Positions 54,916-64,000 of a stretch of DNA of 64,000 nucleotides are shown in pieces. The DNA is from Ahaetulla prasina. Its lineage: Eukaryota > Chordata > Lepidosauria > Squamata > Colubridae. The translations under genes and the position numbers were made by a program. Below the pieces are notes generated by a model. That model was not told where the DNA came from, did no database searches, and saw only the letters and a program-made list of their open reading frames with translations. The stretch lies in the NCBI RefSeq assembly GCF_028640845.1, contig NC_080539.1, positions 180,867,459-180,931,458 of the forward strand, given 5' to 3'. Within the stretch, counting starts at the first letter, position 1. Each line of letters starts with the position of its first letter.

Positions 54916-56530
54916 CATTATATCTTTACATTACAATATATCTGCCTTTTATGGTTTTCTATCTTTATTATGTTTTATTTTTCCTAGGCAGTAAAATGGA
55001 AAATCATATTGACACAGATGCAATTAAGTTTTAAACTGCCCTCTCAAAATACTGATTCATGAAACTCTCCACTAAATATAAAATATTCCTTGTGCCAGAT
55101 GTTAGTATCTCAATTGATTATGCATTCAATCTAATATCCATTTAAATACAATGAATTAATTTTAGAATAAAATATCATTATTGTAGCCTTCCTCTTCTGT
55201 CTCCCAGTATTGATGATAGTCCTAATGGAAAACCCTAATTAGTGTCAAGCTGTTTTGTGAATCATTTATTCTACAGCAACTTAAAAAACAATTTTTCATT
55301 AGTGAAATGCAAAGTATGTAGAAAAACGTCTGTAGAAGATGACCTGGTTGAACCCGAGGGAGGGGTCAAATGCATCATCAGTCATGAGATGTCTGATGTC
55401 CACAAGAGATCTAAGTCCAACCCACCTTCTTAATTCCCACTCATTTCCTTTGACCTCTAGTAGCTCAGATTCTTGTAGAGAATTTAAGCTTACAATAAAT
55501 CTTTATACTCATTTGAACTGCCTGAATATCCTGATTTCCCTGGTGCTTGACAAATATTTTACTTCAAATATTTCAATACAATCAAAACTCCCCTAAATCA
55601 GAATGTGAATTTATTTAGAATATATTCCCCACAAACACACACACATTTTTTCTTTAAAAATGATTAAAATGTGTGTATTAGAAGTGCACCCTAGTTCATA
55701 TATTACAAAAAAAAAACATGAAAAATTTTGTGGGAATCTTATTATGTAATCACTTTCAGACTAAAACTGGAATGGAAGGAACTTAAGGCTGGAAAAAATG
55801 AGAATTCAAAAACGACATCAAGTATCATAGTGATCATAGATCCCCATTTTTAAAACACCCCTATGAAGAGAAAAGGAAATTTTGAGTAAGCCTAATAAAG
55901 GAAGTAACTGAGACAACCTCAAGTCAGTCTCCACTCCAGTTTTTTTCCCTTGAATCAGAACAATGTTACACAAAACTGTGTACCAATAAAGGAGAATATT
56001 TATGTACAATGTATAAATTATTTTGTAGGATTATCAGAGGAAAAATGCTTATTTTTGCATTTTCACTTTTATATTTAAATGGCCCTAATTTGGGCCACTT
56101 TTATGTATACATAATTACAATAACTGCAGTAGAATTCACGTATTTGTGCAACGCTCCCTCAGAAATAACTTCATCTGATGGTGCTTACATTATAATCCGC
56201 TGGGCCTAAATATATCATATGGTTTTATTGCTTCTCTTCTACCTTAAGCCTGCATTTAACTGAGTATTTTCTTTTGAATTATTACTGTTAGTTATGTCAC
56301 TGCTCAGGTAGCAAAAAGGCCACCAAGAAATATATATATTATGAAAATAACTTATAAAAATTAATTAGATGTAAAATATAACTACATTTTAATAAATTCA
56401 TAAAACTCTTTACAAACTACTATTACAGATAATATATTTAAAAAGAAATTTTTTTTAAAAAAGCAGTTTTCCTTTGTAATTCAAGGTCAATGATAAGCAA
56501 AGCCTTCTGCAGAGAGAATTTATATAACAA
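54916..56530. other. Unique AT-rich sequence
   Basis: No feature is recognised. Confidence 0.4.
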
Positions 56531-56534
56531 GTAT

Positions 56535-56890
56535 TGTTGAATATTGGTATTCCTCAAATTAGAAACCATTTGTTTAGCAACCATTCAAAGTTACAATAGC
56601 ACTGAAAAAGTGACTTATGACCAGTCGTCAGCCTTATCATCACAGTCAGGTGATCAAACTTCAAGGGTTTAGCAACAGCATGTATTTACAACGATAAGAG
56701 CATCCTGGGGGTCATGTGATTACCATAACCTTTCCTTAATAAGCAAAAGTAATGGGGAAAGTTGGATTTACTTAATAACTGTAGGGATTAATAATTGTAG
56801 CAAAAAAGGCCACATAACATTAGGCATGACTCACTTAACAACCAATGCTTAGCAACAGAAATTCTGGTTCCAATTGTGATTATAGCCATA
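56535..56890 (-). mobile_element. MITE copy (CAGGTAGTCCT family)
   Basis: Contains AACCATTCAAAGTTACAATA, GCACTGAAAAAGTGACTTAT, GTCATGTGATTACCATAACC and AGCAACAGAAATTCTGGTTC in the same order as the copy at 57385-57766. Both are reversed relative to 20791. The outer ends are decayed. Confidence 0.7.
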
Positions 56891-56892
56891 AA

Positions 56893-57384
56893 TGCAGGCA
56901 AAATTATTAAAAATGATGGAATATAGCTTGACAATGCAGATTGCATAAAGGCAGTAGCTCCAGAAAAAGGCTACAAATATTTTGGAATTTTGCAAGCTTC
57001 TGATTTATTATAGAACTAAGAAAGTGCTTTTACAAATACATCAAAGGGATTCAGAAAGTTTTAAAATCAAAGTCAAATGGTGGAAACATCTTTAAAGCAA
57101 ACCTGGGCAGAACTTGTTATTCCATATATACAGCAGAAATAGCTGACTGGACTCAAGTGTAATTTGATAATTTGGATTGAAAAACAAGAAAACTAATGAT
57201 AATATACCATGTTCTACACCCAAAAACTGATAATGTATTTGCCAAGACCTAGGCGGGCAAGACCTGGATTCCAACAGGTAAAACAAACCATGAAGGAAGA
57301 AAAACATACAATTCAAGAAAAGCTTGAAGAAAATCAACCAAGGAAAGATTTTGAAAACAACAAAGATGAAAGCTTAGTAAAGAA
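56893..57384 (+). pseudogene. R4-like LINE remnant, part 1 (post-RT region)
   Basis: Reading through several stops and shifts, the plus strand gives AGKIIKNDGI, KGYKYFGILQASDLL, then FYTQKLIMYLPRPRRARPGF and QQVKQTMKEEKHTIQEKLEE. These follow the region after RT in R4-clade LINEs (YKYLGILQ.D, HP......LYLPR..GGRGL..V). The remnant stops where a MITE is inserted and continues at 57767. Confidence 0.6.
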
Positions 57385-57766
57385 AGCGCTTGACTTACAA
57401 TCATTTGTTTAGTGAGTGTTCAAAGTTACAATGGCACTGAAAAAAGTAACTTATGACATTTATCACATGATCATTGCAACATCCTTATGGTCCCGTGATC
57501 AAAACTTCATATGCTTGTCAACTGGCATGCATTTATGATGATTGCAGTGCCTAGGGTCATGTGATCACCTTTCGTGACCTTCTGACAAGCAAACTAAATG
57601 GGGAAGCCAGGTTAACATAGCAATTGTGTTACTTAACAACTGCAGTGATTAATTTAATAACTGTGGCAAGAAACTTTGTAAAATGGGGCAAAACTCACTT
57701 AACTACCATGTTTAGCAACAAAAATGTTGGGCTCAATTGTGGTCATAAACCAAGGACTACCTGTAC
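57385..57766 (-). mobile_element. MITE copy inserted in the R4-like remnant
   Basis: Runs from GCGCTTGACTTACAATC (near 57387) to AACCAAGGACTACCTGTA (57749-57766) and carries all the internal words of the family. It splits the R4-like remnant, so it is younger. Confidence 0.75.
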
Positions 57767-58520
57767 TGACAAGAAATAATCAAAAACAGTTTGTTAATGA
57801 GAAAAATATGCCAATGCATGATCAACACTTAAAGCATATAGAAGGAAAAGCCAATAAAAAACTTAAATGGAGTTGGCTAAGATCAAGAGTGTTAAAGAAA
57901 CAGAAGATTTATTTTTAGTGGCCCAAGAATGTTTTACTGACCAACTGCATGAAAGCAAAAATTCATCATGTAATGATGATCGCCTTTGTAGTAATCAGAA
58001 TGAAACAACTGAAGAATAGCTGCACCAAAAGTACACAAACAGATTACAAGCAGTGCTGTGACTAAATTGTCAAAATTCTTCATTGGAAACTTCATCAGAG
58101 GGTTAGATTTGAATACATCAAGAACCACCAGGACCATCAAATTTAGAAGCTTTTGAAAAATAACCAGGTTCTTATGGGACTTTTCACAAGATGACAAACC
58201 TCCTCTTGTTCAAAATATGCCTGATATAACAGTTCCTGGAGAAAATAAAGTCTACTTCATTGATATTGCTAAACCAGGTGATTCGGGATTAAAGAAAAAG
58301 AGGAGGAAAAAGTTACAAAGTATTGGGACTTGCAGATTGAAGCTGAACACCATGAAAAAAGAAATTGCAATCGTGATTGGAGTCTTGAAACAATATCTAA
58401 AGGACTCTTAGTATTTGGTAATTTTGAATTTATCACACCTAAAAACCCTAATTTTACAAAACCAAATCCAAAACCCCAGCCTGAGAGGAATTGCCTATAT
58501 TCTCAAACATTATTTTAATA
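57767..58520 (+). pseudogene. R4-like LINE remnant, part 2 (restriction-like endonuclease)
   Basis: Frames give NKKLKWSWLRSRVLKKQKIY, then FTDQLHESKNSSCNDDRLCS, and, from 58250, FIDIAKPGDSGLKKKRRKKL, with EKVTKYWDLQIEAEHHEKRN in the next frame. IDIA.PGDS...K is the (P)D...D/E-K core region of the restriction-like endonuclease of R4-type LINEs, which cuts the target for reverse transcription. Many stops and shifts show it is ancient. Confidence 0.65.
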
Positions 58521-58780
58521 ATTCTAAGGTCCTTGATTAGGACGTGAATCATTAGGCTTCCAGCGATCTTAGATGGGAGATGAAATGCAGGAGGAGGAGG
58601 AAGACGAAGAGGAATAGTTCATAGGTCAACTAGGTAACATCATCAGTGCAAGTGAATGTGGGATCTGCTATACGTTACCTACAGTGGAGGTTTCACTTAT
58701 TCTTACCACTGGTTTGTCCTGCGCGCACATGTGCCCAGCCTTCTGCGCATGCATGTTGCTCGCATGTGCACCTTCCATGC

Positions 58781-58852
58781 ATGCGCCAGGCCTCGAAAAC
58801 ATAGCTAAACAGGTACAGTCCTGTTTAGCTATGTTTTCGAGGCCTGGCGCAT
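58781..58852. repeat. 33-bp perfect inverted repeat at the L1 5' junction
   Basis: Arms 58781-58813 and 58820-58852 are exact reverse complements with a 6-bp loop (TACAGT). The left arm is MITE host sequence. The right arm is an inverted copy of it that forms the start of the L1 insertion. Confidence 0.9.
58795..58813. other. 19-bp L1 target-site duplication (left)
   Basis: GAAAACATAGCTAAACAGG is repeated exactly at 59372-59390 after the L1 A-rich tail. Confidence 0.9.
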
Positions 58853-59118
58853 ATCTCTATTGTATGTCAATAGAGACTAAATTAATTTTAAATTTAATAT
58901 CAGCAGCCAGACTATTGGTGACGCAATATTGGAAGAAGGAACATTTGCCTACTATTGAAGAATGGGCATTAAAAATAACGAACTTAGCGGAAATGGCAAA
59001 AATTTCAGCATACTTGAAAGATCATTCACAAGAAAGATATATATTAGAATGGGGAAGGTGGATTGATTATGTTCAAAATAAATATCAGACTAAAAAGTAT
59101 CAAATAGCTTATGAATGA
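58853..59118 (+). pseudogene. L1 ORF2 C-terminus
   Basis: The frame ends with LISAARLLVTQYWKKEHLPT, IEEWALKITNLAEMAKISAY, LKDHSQERYILEWGRWIDYV, QNKYQTKKYQIAYE and a stop. This is the L1 C-terminal block (A..L....WK...PT..EW..K....AEM.K.......). Endonuclease and RT are missing. The upstream codons of the frame (from 58684) come from the MITE and the inverted copy. Confidence 0.8.
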
Positions 59119-59371
59119 ATAGAAAGTAATAATTGTATCTGTATATATTTTTCTTTTGTGTATGGAAAAAGGGAGTTAAGGTTCTATGGGAGGGATCGAA
59201 GTTTATGAATAGTTAGCGTAATTTAGCTTATGATTGTTGGATGTTATACCCTGTATTTTGCTCTGGGAAGTCCGGGGGGGGGATAAGGGGGGGAGGAGAG
59301 GAGGAGAGGGAGGAGGAGGGCATGTATTTGTTAAAAAATTTTGTAAAACTTTTTAATAAAAAAAAAAGAAA
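58853..59371 (+). mobile_element. L1 LINE 3' end
   Basis: Contains the end of ORF2, a 3' UTR with a G-rich tract (59271-59320, GGGGGGGGGATAAGGGGGG type) and a poly(A)-type tail (AATAAAAAAAAAAGAAAG). A perfect 19-bp target duplication and an intact reading frame suggest a relatively young insertion. Confidence 0.85.
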
Positions 59372-59479
59372 GAAAACATAGCTAAACAGGACGGGCGGGT
59401 GGGCAGGCCCATCCACAGTTGCCGCTACCGGTTCACCTGAACTGGTCCAAACCAGCTGAATACCATCTCTGATTACCTA

Positions 59480-62120
59480 GTTGGGTAATGAAGCATCTGG
59501 GTCAGAAAGCACCAAAGACCTCACAGTTCATCCCTAAACTACAGATATTCTCTTCTATTGGAACAATAATATTTTTTTATATAAGATTCCCAAGTGACCA
59601 CTTTTTCCAAATCTTCATTTTAAACTTAATTATAGTATCTTTGTATTATGAATGATTAATGTGTGGCTTTCCATATTGGTTTATTTTTTTATTGGATTTA
59701 TATCCCATCTTTCTCGTAACAGTTCAAGCTTTCAGTGAATTTCTATTGTTGAAGGTGGATTTGAATACAGGTCTTCCGGGTTCTAATCCAAATATTTAAT
59801 CATCAGCTAGCATGACTAATTCAAGAGATAGTAGGAGTTCAAGTCTAATGACAGCTGGTGGGACCACAAATTGCATATCTCTGATTTTTGTTTTCTAAAC
59901 ACAATGTTGACCTATACCATCTTACTTACACATGATAATAATCATAATTTATTTAATACTAAAGCCAAGTGGTTGAAGGTAAACAGGAACAAAACCAAAA
60001 GGGAACACTGAGAAGCAATTAGAAGCACAAGCATGCTCAAACAAACCTTTAAGCGAGTGACATTTTAAAAAAATAGTCATACCCTTTCTGAAACTACACA
60101 GAGCTTAATGAAAACTGAGCATATTTGGTAGACTCTAGTGTTATGCAATTTTAAGGACATCTGTGTGTGTAAAGGGGAGAGAATATATTCTCTTGCTTGA
60201 AGACTTGATGGTATTTTGGAAGAGTGGATGGCTGTTAGAAACACAATTATCAGGAAATAAAGGATATATTACAACACATGGAACTGATCTGGGACTGCAG
60301 ATTCAGCTGAAAGTAAGTGCTAGATTATTGACTGGGATTGGGTAAAATTGTATTATGCTAGCGTTGAGCCACTTATATTGATTCCTAGGCGCATTGAAAA
60401 TGCTGATTTGTAGGGTGTACAAATTATTCTGCATCTGGAAAGCACACGTTCAAAACTTTTGTTTTTAGGTTGGAAAAAATGTGACATTCCATTCCACACT
60501 GTTTCAAATGTTCCTACATCATGCAACTGGTTTCTTCTTTTTAAAACACTTCTAACCCATGCAACCACGTCTTTATGAATTGGAGGAAACAGCAAGCACA
60601 GATTCTGTCTCTGCTGTCCCTGGCTACAGCTAGTTGACCCAAGTAACAGTTAGATGTGTGAGAGTCAGTTAGCATATGCTCACAGCCTGGGAATTATTTT
60701 TAGACATAAGAAAAAGAATACTGCCTATTTGTCCGTAAAGTGATTTATTGTCATGGGGAAATTAGAATTCATGCAGTATGGTATTCCTGTCTTCATCTAT
60801 TTTCTATCTCTTATGATCTTTGAGAAATGACAGGCATCTGTAGCTATTCATTTTTTTCAGATACTTTATTATAATAAAATAAAGTAAAAATGTAAGTATC
60901 ATGCTATAATTCTCTTTCTATCAGCAAATTCAGAGAGTGTTCACAAATGATTCTCTTCAAATAAAAAAAATCTAATGGAATGTTAGAGTCTCTTACAGTA
61001 CAGGAAGAACATAATTTTTTGCTCTTCTTGGTCTTCCCTCTTTTTTTTTTTTTCTGGTCAGCTGTAGAAATAAATGTAGACCAACTTTGACATCACTTTT
61101 TGAAGCTTTTTAAAATGAGATTGTCCCCATTTTCAAAAGAGGCAGTCAACAAGACTGGGAAGAAGATGGAAGGGTATCAAACGTGAGGTCAAAATCCCAG
61201 CCCTGATCTCAAATAGGAAAACTGAAGGAATGCTATGGTCTCTTATAAGAGTAATAGAACCTTCCTAGTAATAAAAATATAAACAGTAAAATCAATAGCA
61301 CTTAGGTTATTCATGATCTAATTTTCAAGGTATATATTCCAAGCTTCTATAGTTAAGTCTTATGGAACCAGCTGAGCTTCCCAAAAAATGACTGTCTTCA
61401 TTGCTCTAGAAACATTATGATGGAAGAGATGGAATCCTGAAGTTGAAAAATATCAGGAGGGCCAGAAGTTTCCCAACTCATGGTTGTGCAGTTTTTATTA
61501 TCCTTTCATATTTTTGTAAGAAAAGAGGAAAAGGAGAGAAGAGGATGCTTATATACAACTTCCCCAAAACATTAATAATACTCTGGTGGTGGTGGTGGGT
61601 TGGTTAGTTGGTTGGGTTTTTTGGCAGTTAAGCTGTATATAAAATAGCTACATATGAGAAACAGATCTCTTAAAAATACTAAGCCACAACCTAAATGCCA
61701 AAATCACATTGATGTCTGGAAAATTATAGTTTTAGTAGAAAAATATGACCCAGGCATTTCTCTTTTATAAGTCTATCAAACAATTATCCAAACTGAAGTA
61801 TCAGCTACTTCATTAACATCATGTTACACTAGAATCCAAACTGTAATGCAGTAAACAGTTTCATACAATAAAATATTTATGGAGAAATATTTTAGGAAAA
61901 AAAATCATTTAAGAGATTCATTCTCCTTTCATTGATGAAATGTTCCACTAGGTTTTTCAAAAGAAGGACAGAATCTTAAGTAAATGTTTCAAAAGATCAA
62001 TACTTCCTATTTTTATATTTTCAAGTTCCACTGAATGCTATGATGGAAAAAAAATCACCAGTGTGCTAGTTTCTACAGTCCTGTATACAATTCAGCTTTT
62101 AAATGCCACTTAATGGAAGT
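59480..62120. other. Unique sequence
   Basis: Apart from a faint SINE/L2-tail-like fragment near 59690-59740 (TTTATATCCCATCTTTCTCG) nothing is recognised in 2.6 kb. Confidence 0.4.
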
Positions 62121-62122
62121 TC

Positions 62123-62125
62123 TAT

Positions 62126-62220
<95 letters not shown>

Positions 62221-62222
62221 TA
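62123..62222. repeat. TTTA tetranucleotide microsatellite
   Basis: About 25 perfect TTTA units, which are the expanded AAAT tail of the adjoining minus-strand L2. The Tyr/Leu/Ile-rich ORF here is an artefact. Confidence 0.95.
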
Positions 62223-62425
62223 GTTCAATTTCTATACCGCCCTTCTCCCGAAGGACTCAGGGCGGTTTACAGCCGTTTAAAAACACAGAGAATACATAAT
62301 ATAAATAACAAATTTAAAAACGAATTTAAAACGAATATTAAATAGGCCTAATTAACTAAAACGGTCATAGACTGACGTAAAACCCTTTAAAATTTAAAAT
62401 TATAATTAAAATGCACTTAGGTTAG
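62223..62425 (-). mobile_element. L2 LINE 3' UTR (minus strand)
   Basis: The L2 hairpin appears as CCGCCCTTCTCCCGAAGGAC (62237 onward), followed by 3' UTR words seen in reverse at 21900-22060 (AAAACGGTCATAGACTGACG, then AAAACCCTTTAAAATTTAAA). Only the last 200 bp of the element are present. Confidence 0.8.
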
Positions 62426-63215
62426 TTAACTTTTCCCAAATTGGTTTGGAAATGAATTGAGCTATTTTTATTAAAACAGGAAATAGTAATTCCAAATTTT
62501 CCCCAGGACTTGCCTCTATTATTCCAAAACTATTGTTTGAAGCTAAGGATTTTGGATTTTGGAGATTTGAAAAATAATCAATGACATACCCATAGTTTAG
62601 GAGAATTCTCGTGGAAGCTTTTGCTGGCTAGCCAAGGCAGCCAAGCCATACAGATTCCTTGAGAGTTTTTGACAGCTTCAGGTTTCTACTGGCTATAGGA
62701 TAGTAAGGACCGTGTAGCTGGCCCAATTCCTAATCCTTTGCTGCCTTTTTGCAATAACAAAAGCCTCGCTGAACTGCTGTCCTTTGAGGGACAGGAGAAC
62801 TGTGCATATTGTGGGAAGAAGCAAAAATTACATCCCAAGTTCGATTCAAGATGAATCGGGGGGGGGGGGAATAATGTAAATTTTATTCTTTGAGGTGGTG
62901 AAGTTCAGCATTCATTCATTTTCAAAACTGAGATTAATACAGAGATTCAAGAAAACCAGAATCTGTGTTCTAAGCAAAAGTAACTGAAGCAATACCATTC
63001 TAATATGCATTTTAAAAAAGATTTCCAGTCTACAAATTAAAGATACTTACTAACTTGAGCATCCTTAATAGAGTTCTCACTCTTTTTTGGGAATAGCTAA
63101 GTATTATTACTTAATAATACTTACTTAATTACTTAATTAATTAATTTATTAAAAATTAAATTAAATTAAATTAAATTTAAAAACTTAATTAATTAATTAA
63201 TTAATACTTAATAAT
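62426..63215. other. Unique sequence ending in AT repeats
   Basis: No gene. A run of nine G (62859-62870 region) and a TTAAT/AATTAA-rich stretch (63113-63213) that can fold back on itself are the only patterns. Confidence 0.45.
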
Positions 63216-63221
63216 AGCTAA

Positions 63222-63496
63222 GGGCCTCTTGTGGCTCAACAGGCTAATGCAGTCTGTTATTAACACAGCTGCCTGCAATTAAAATTACTGCAGGTTCGAG
63301 TCCCACCAGGCCCAAGGTTGACTCAGCCTTCCATCCTTTATAAGGTAGGTAAAATGAGGACCCAGATTGTTGGGGGCAATACAAGTTGACTTTGTATATA
63401 ATATACAAATGGATGAGACTATTGCCTTACACAATGTAAGCCGCCCTGAGTCTTCGGAGAAGGGCGGGATATAAATTCAAATAATAAAAAAAAAGT
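63222..63496 (+). mobile_element. tRNA-derived SINE, near full length, L2-like tail
   Basis: The best preserved SINE in the window: A box TGGCTCAACAGG (63232-63243), perfect B box GGTTCGAGTCC (63293-63303), body with CCCAGATTGTTGGGGGCAAT, hairpin CCGCCCTGAGTCTTCGGAGA (63441 onward) and an A-rich end. A small local duplication (GCAATTAAAATTACTGCAG) sits before the B box. It has no protein and would depend on a LINE, probably L2, for copying. Confidence 0.85.
63293..63303 (+). promoter_or_regulatory. Pol III B box of the SINE
   Basis: GGTTCGAGTCC matches the GGTTCGANTCC consensus exactly; with the A box 50-60 bp upstream it forms an internal pol III promoter. Confidence 0.75.
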
Positions 63497-63566
63497 ATAG
63501 TTTATCTAGTAATATAACCAATATAGGTTATATTACTAGATGAAAGAAATGAATTTGAAAAATATA

Positions 63567-63705
63567 CAGCAAGGTTATCAAACTGGCGGCCCATGGTCCA
63601 GATGCATAATGTGTAGGCCACACACCCCCAGCTCCAAAAATGGCAAAAACATCACGAAACATCAGTGACGGCAATGTGACACGAGTTTGACCTCCATGGT
63701 GTAGA
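63567..63705. mobile_element. MITE (ATCAAACT / GAGTTTGA ends)
   Basis: CAGCAAGGTTATCAAACTGG at the left and ACACGAGTTTGACCTCCATG at the right are imperfect inverted repeats of the common vertebrate AGTTTGA..CCCCTG family, also represented by the end at 28711-28737. A matching target duplication is not clear. Confidence 0.5.
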
Positions 63706-64000
63706 GCATTCAGAAAAAAAACACTTTTTTCCTTATTCTTCCATTAAACAAAATGCAGGAAATATCAACAATAGAGATTCAAAATTGTTTTGTAACTACA
63801 GATCAGTTCTAGTTCATGCATATATATTTGGCAAAAGCAATAACTACTACAGTTTCATCAGTCATGTACTTTTTTGAATGCTTTTGCATATACTAACTAC
63901 AACAGAAGGAAACACATAATCATAGTAATTTTATACCATAGATAATTTTTCACTGAATTTTTAATTCTTCAGTATGGAATGGATTATAGGATGTATAATT
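63706..64000. other. Unique AT-rich sequence
   Basis: No feature is recognised to the end of the window. Confidence 0.4.

Larger units (their letters stand above)
58682..59471. mobile_element. hAT-type MITE carrying an L1 insertion
   Basis: Begins CAGTGGAGGTTTCAC and ends GGTATT-complement ATACCATCTCTG, flanked by GTTACCTA (58674-58681) and ATTACCTA (59472-59479), an 8-bp duplication with one mismatch. Without the L1 the MITE is about 213 bp, rich in GCGCATGC-type words. Confidence 0.7.

Noticed and set aside
62103..62345. Tyr/Leu/Phe/Ile repeat ORF
   Set aside because: Read-through of the TTTA array and the antisense L2 tail.
63232..63303. tRNA gene
   Set aside because: A and B boxes are present, but the region does not fold as a full tRNA and continues into a SINE body.

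Overview
The window looks like intergenic or intronic DNA from a squamate reptile, most probably a snake. The case rests on its repeats. It holds CR1, L2, Rex1-like and L3-like LINEs, and R4-like LINEs with a restriction-like endonuclease domain. It also holds a Penelope-like element, a DIRS-like tyrosine-recombinase element, L1 tails, tRNA-headed SINEs whose 3' ends resemble L2, several hAT and TA-flanked MITEs, and AGAAT/ATTCT pentamer tails. I found no convincing host protein-coding exon, tRNA, rRNA or CRISPR array. The bulk unique sequence is AT-rich and silent to inspection.

Layout. 1-1260: nested inverted repeats with CA/GT microsatellites. 2.3-3.9 kb: two CR1 3' ends and a Rex1-like 3' end. 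5.7-6.3 kb: TA-flanked MITE. 6.4-6.8 kb: L1 tail. 6.9-8.8 kb: Penelope-like element split into two opposite-facing halves, followed by SINEs. 9-15 kb: mostly unique. 15.5-22.4 kb: hAT MITE, SINEs, Rex1-like and L3-like 3' ends, and an L2 nested in a Rex1-like copy. 23.7-29.1 kb: an hAT element with near-perfect 8-bp target duplications, filled with an L2, an L2 fragment, a MITE and a solo LTR. 30.8-31.3 kb: R4-like remnant. 32.2-35.2 kb: DIRS-like fragment inside a CR1. 35.3-42.3 kb: L2 inside CR1, tandemly duplicated as a unit of about 3.1 kb, with a second solo LTR in one copy only. 42.7-43.1 kb: TA-flanked palindromic MITE. 48.0-49.1 kb: long L3-like LINE fragment bordered by a 30-bp inverted repeat. 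56.5-58.5 kb: degraded R4-like LINE broken by a MITE. 58.7-59.5 kb: hAT MITE carrying an L1. 62.1-63.7 kb: TTTA array, L2 tail, SINE and MITE fragment.

The elements do not form a cooperating gene system. What ties them together is nesting and parasitism: the SINEs share a 3' hairpin with L2, and many insertions sit inside older ones, so relative ages can be read directly. The most unusual signals are the insertion junctions. An L1 and an L2 carry inverted copies of flanking or target sequence at their 5' ends, and an L3-like LINE is bordered by an inverted repeat. A Penelope element shows a 5' inversion, and a DIRS fragment truncated at both ends has a 35-bp target duplication.
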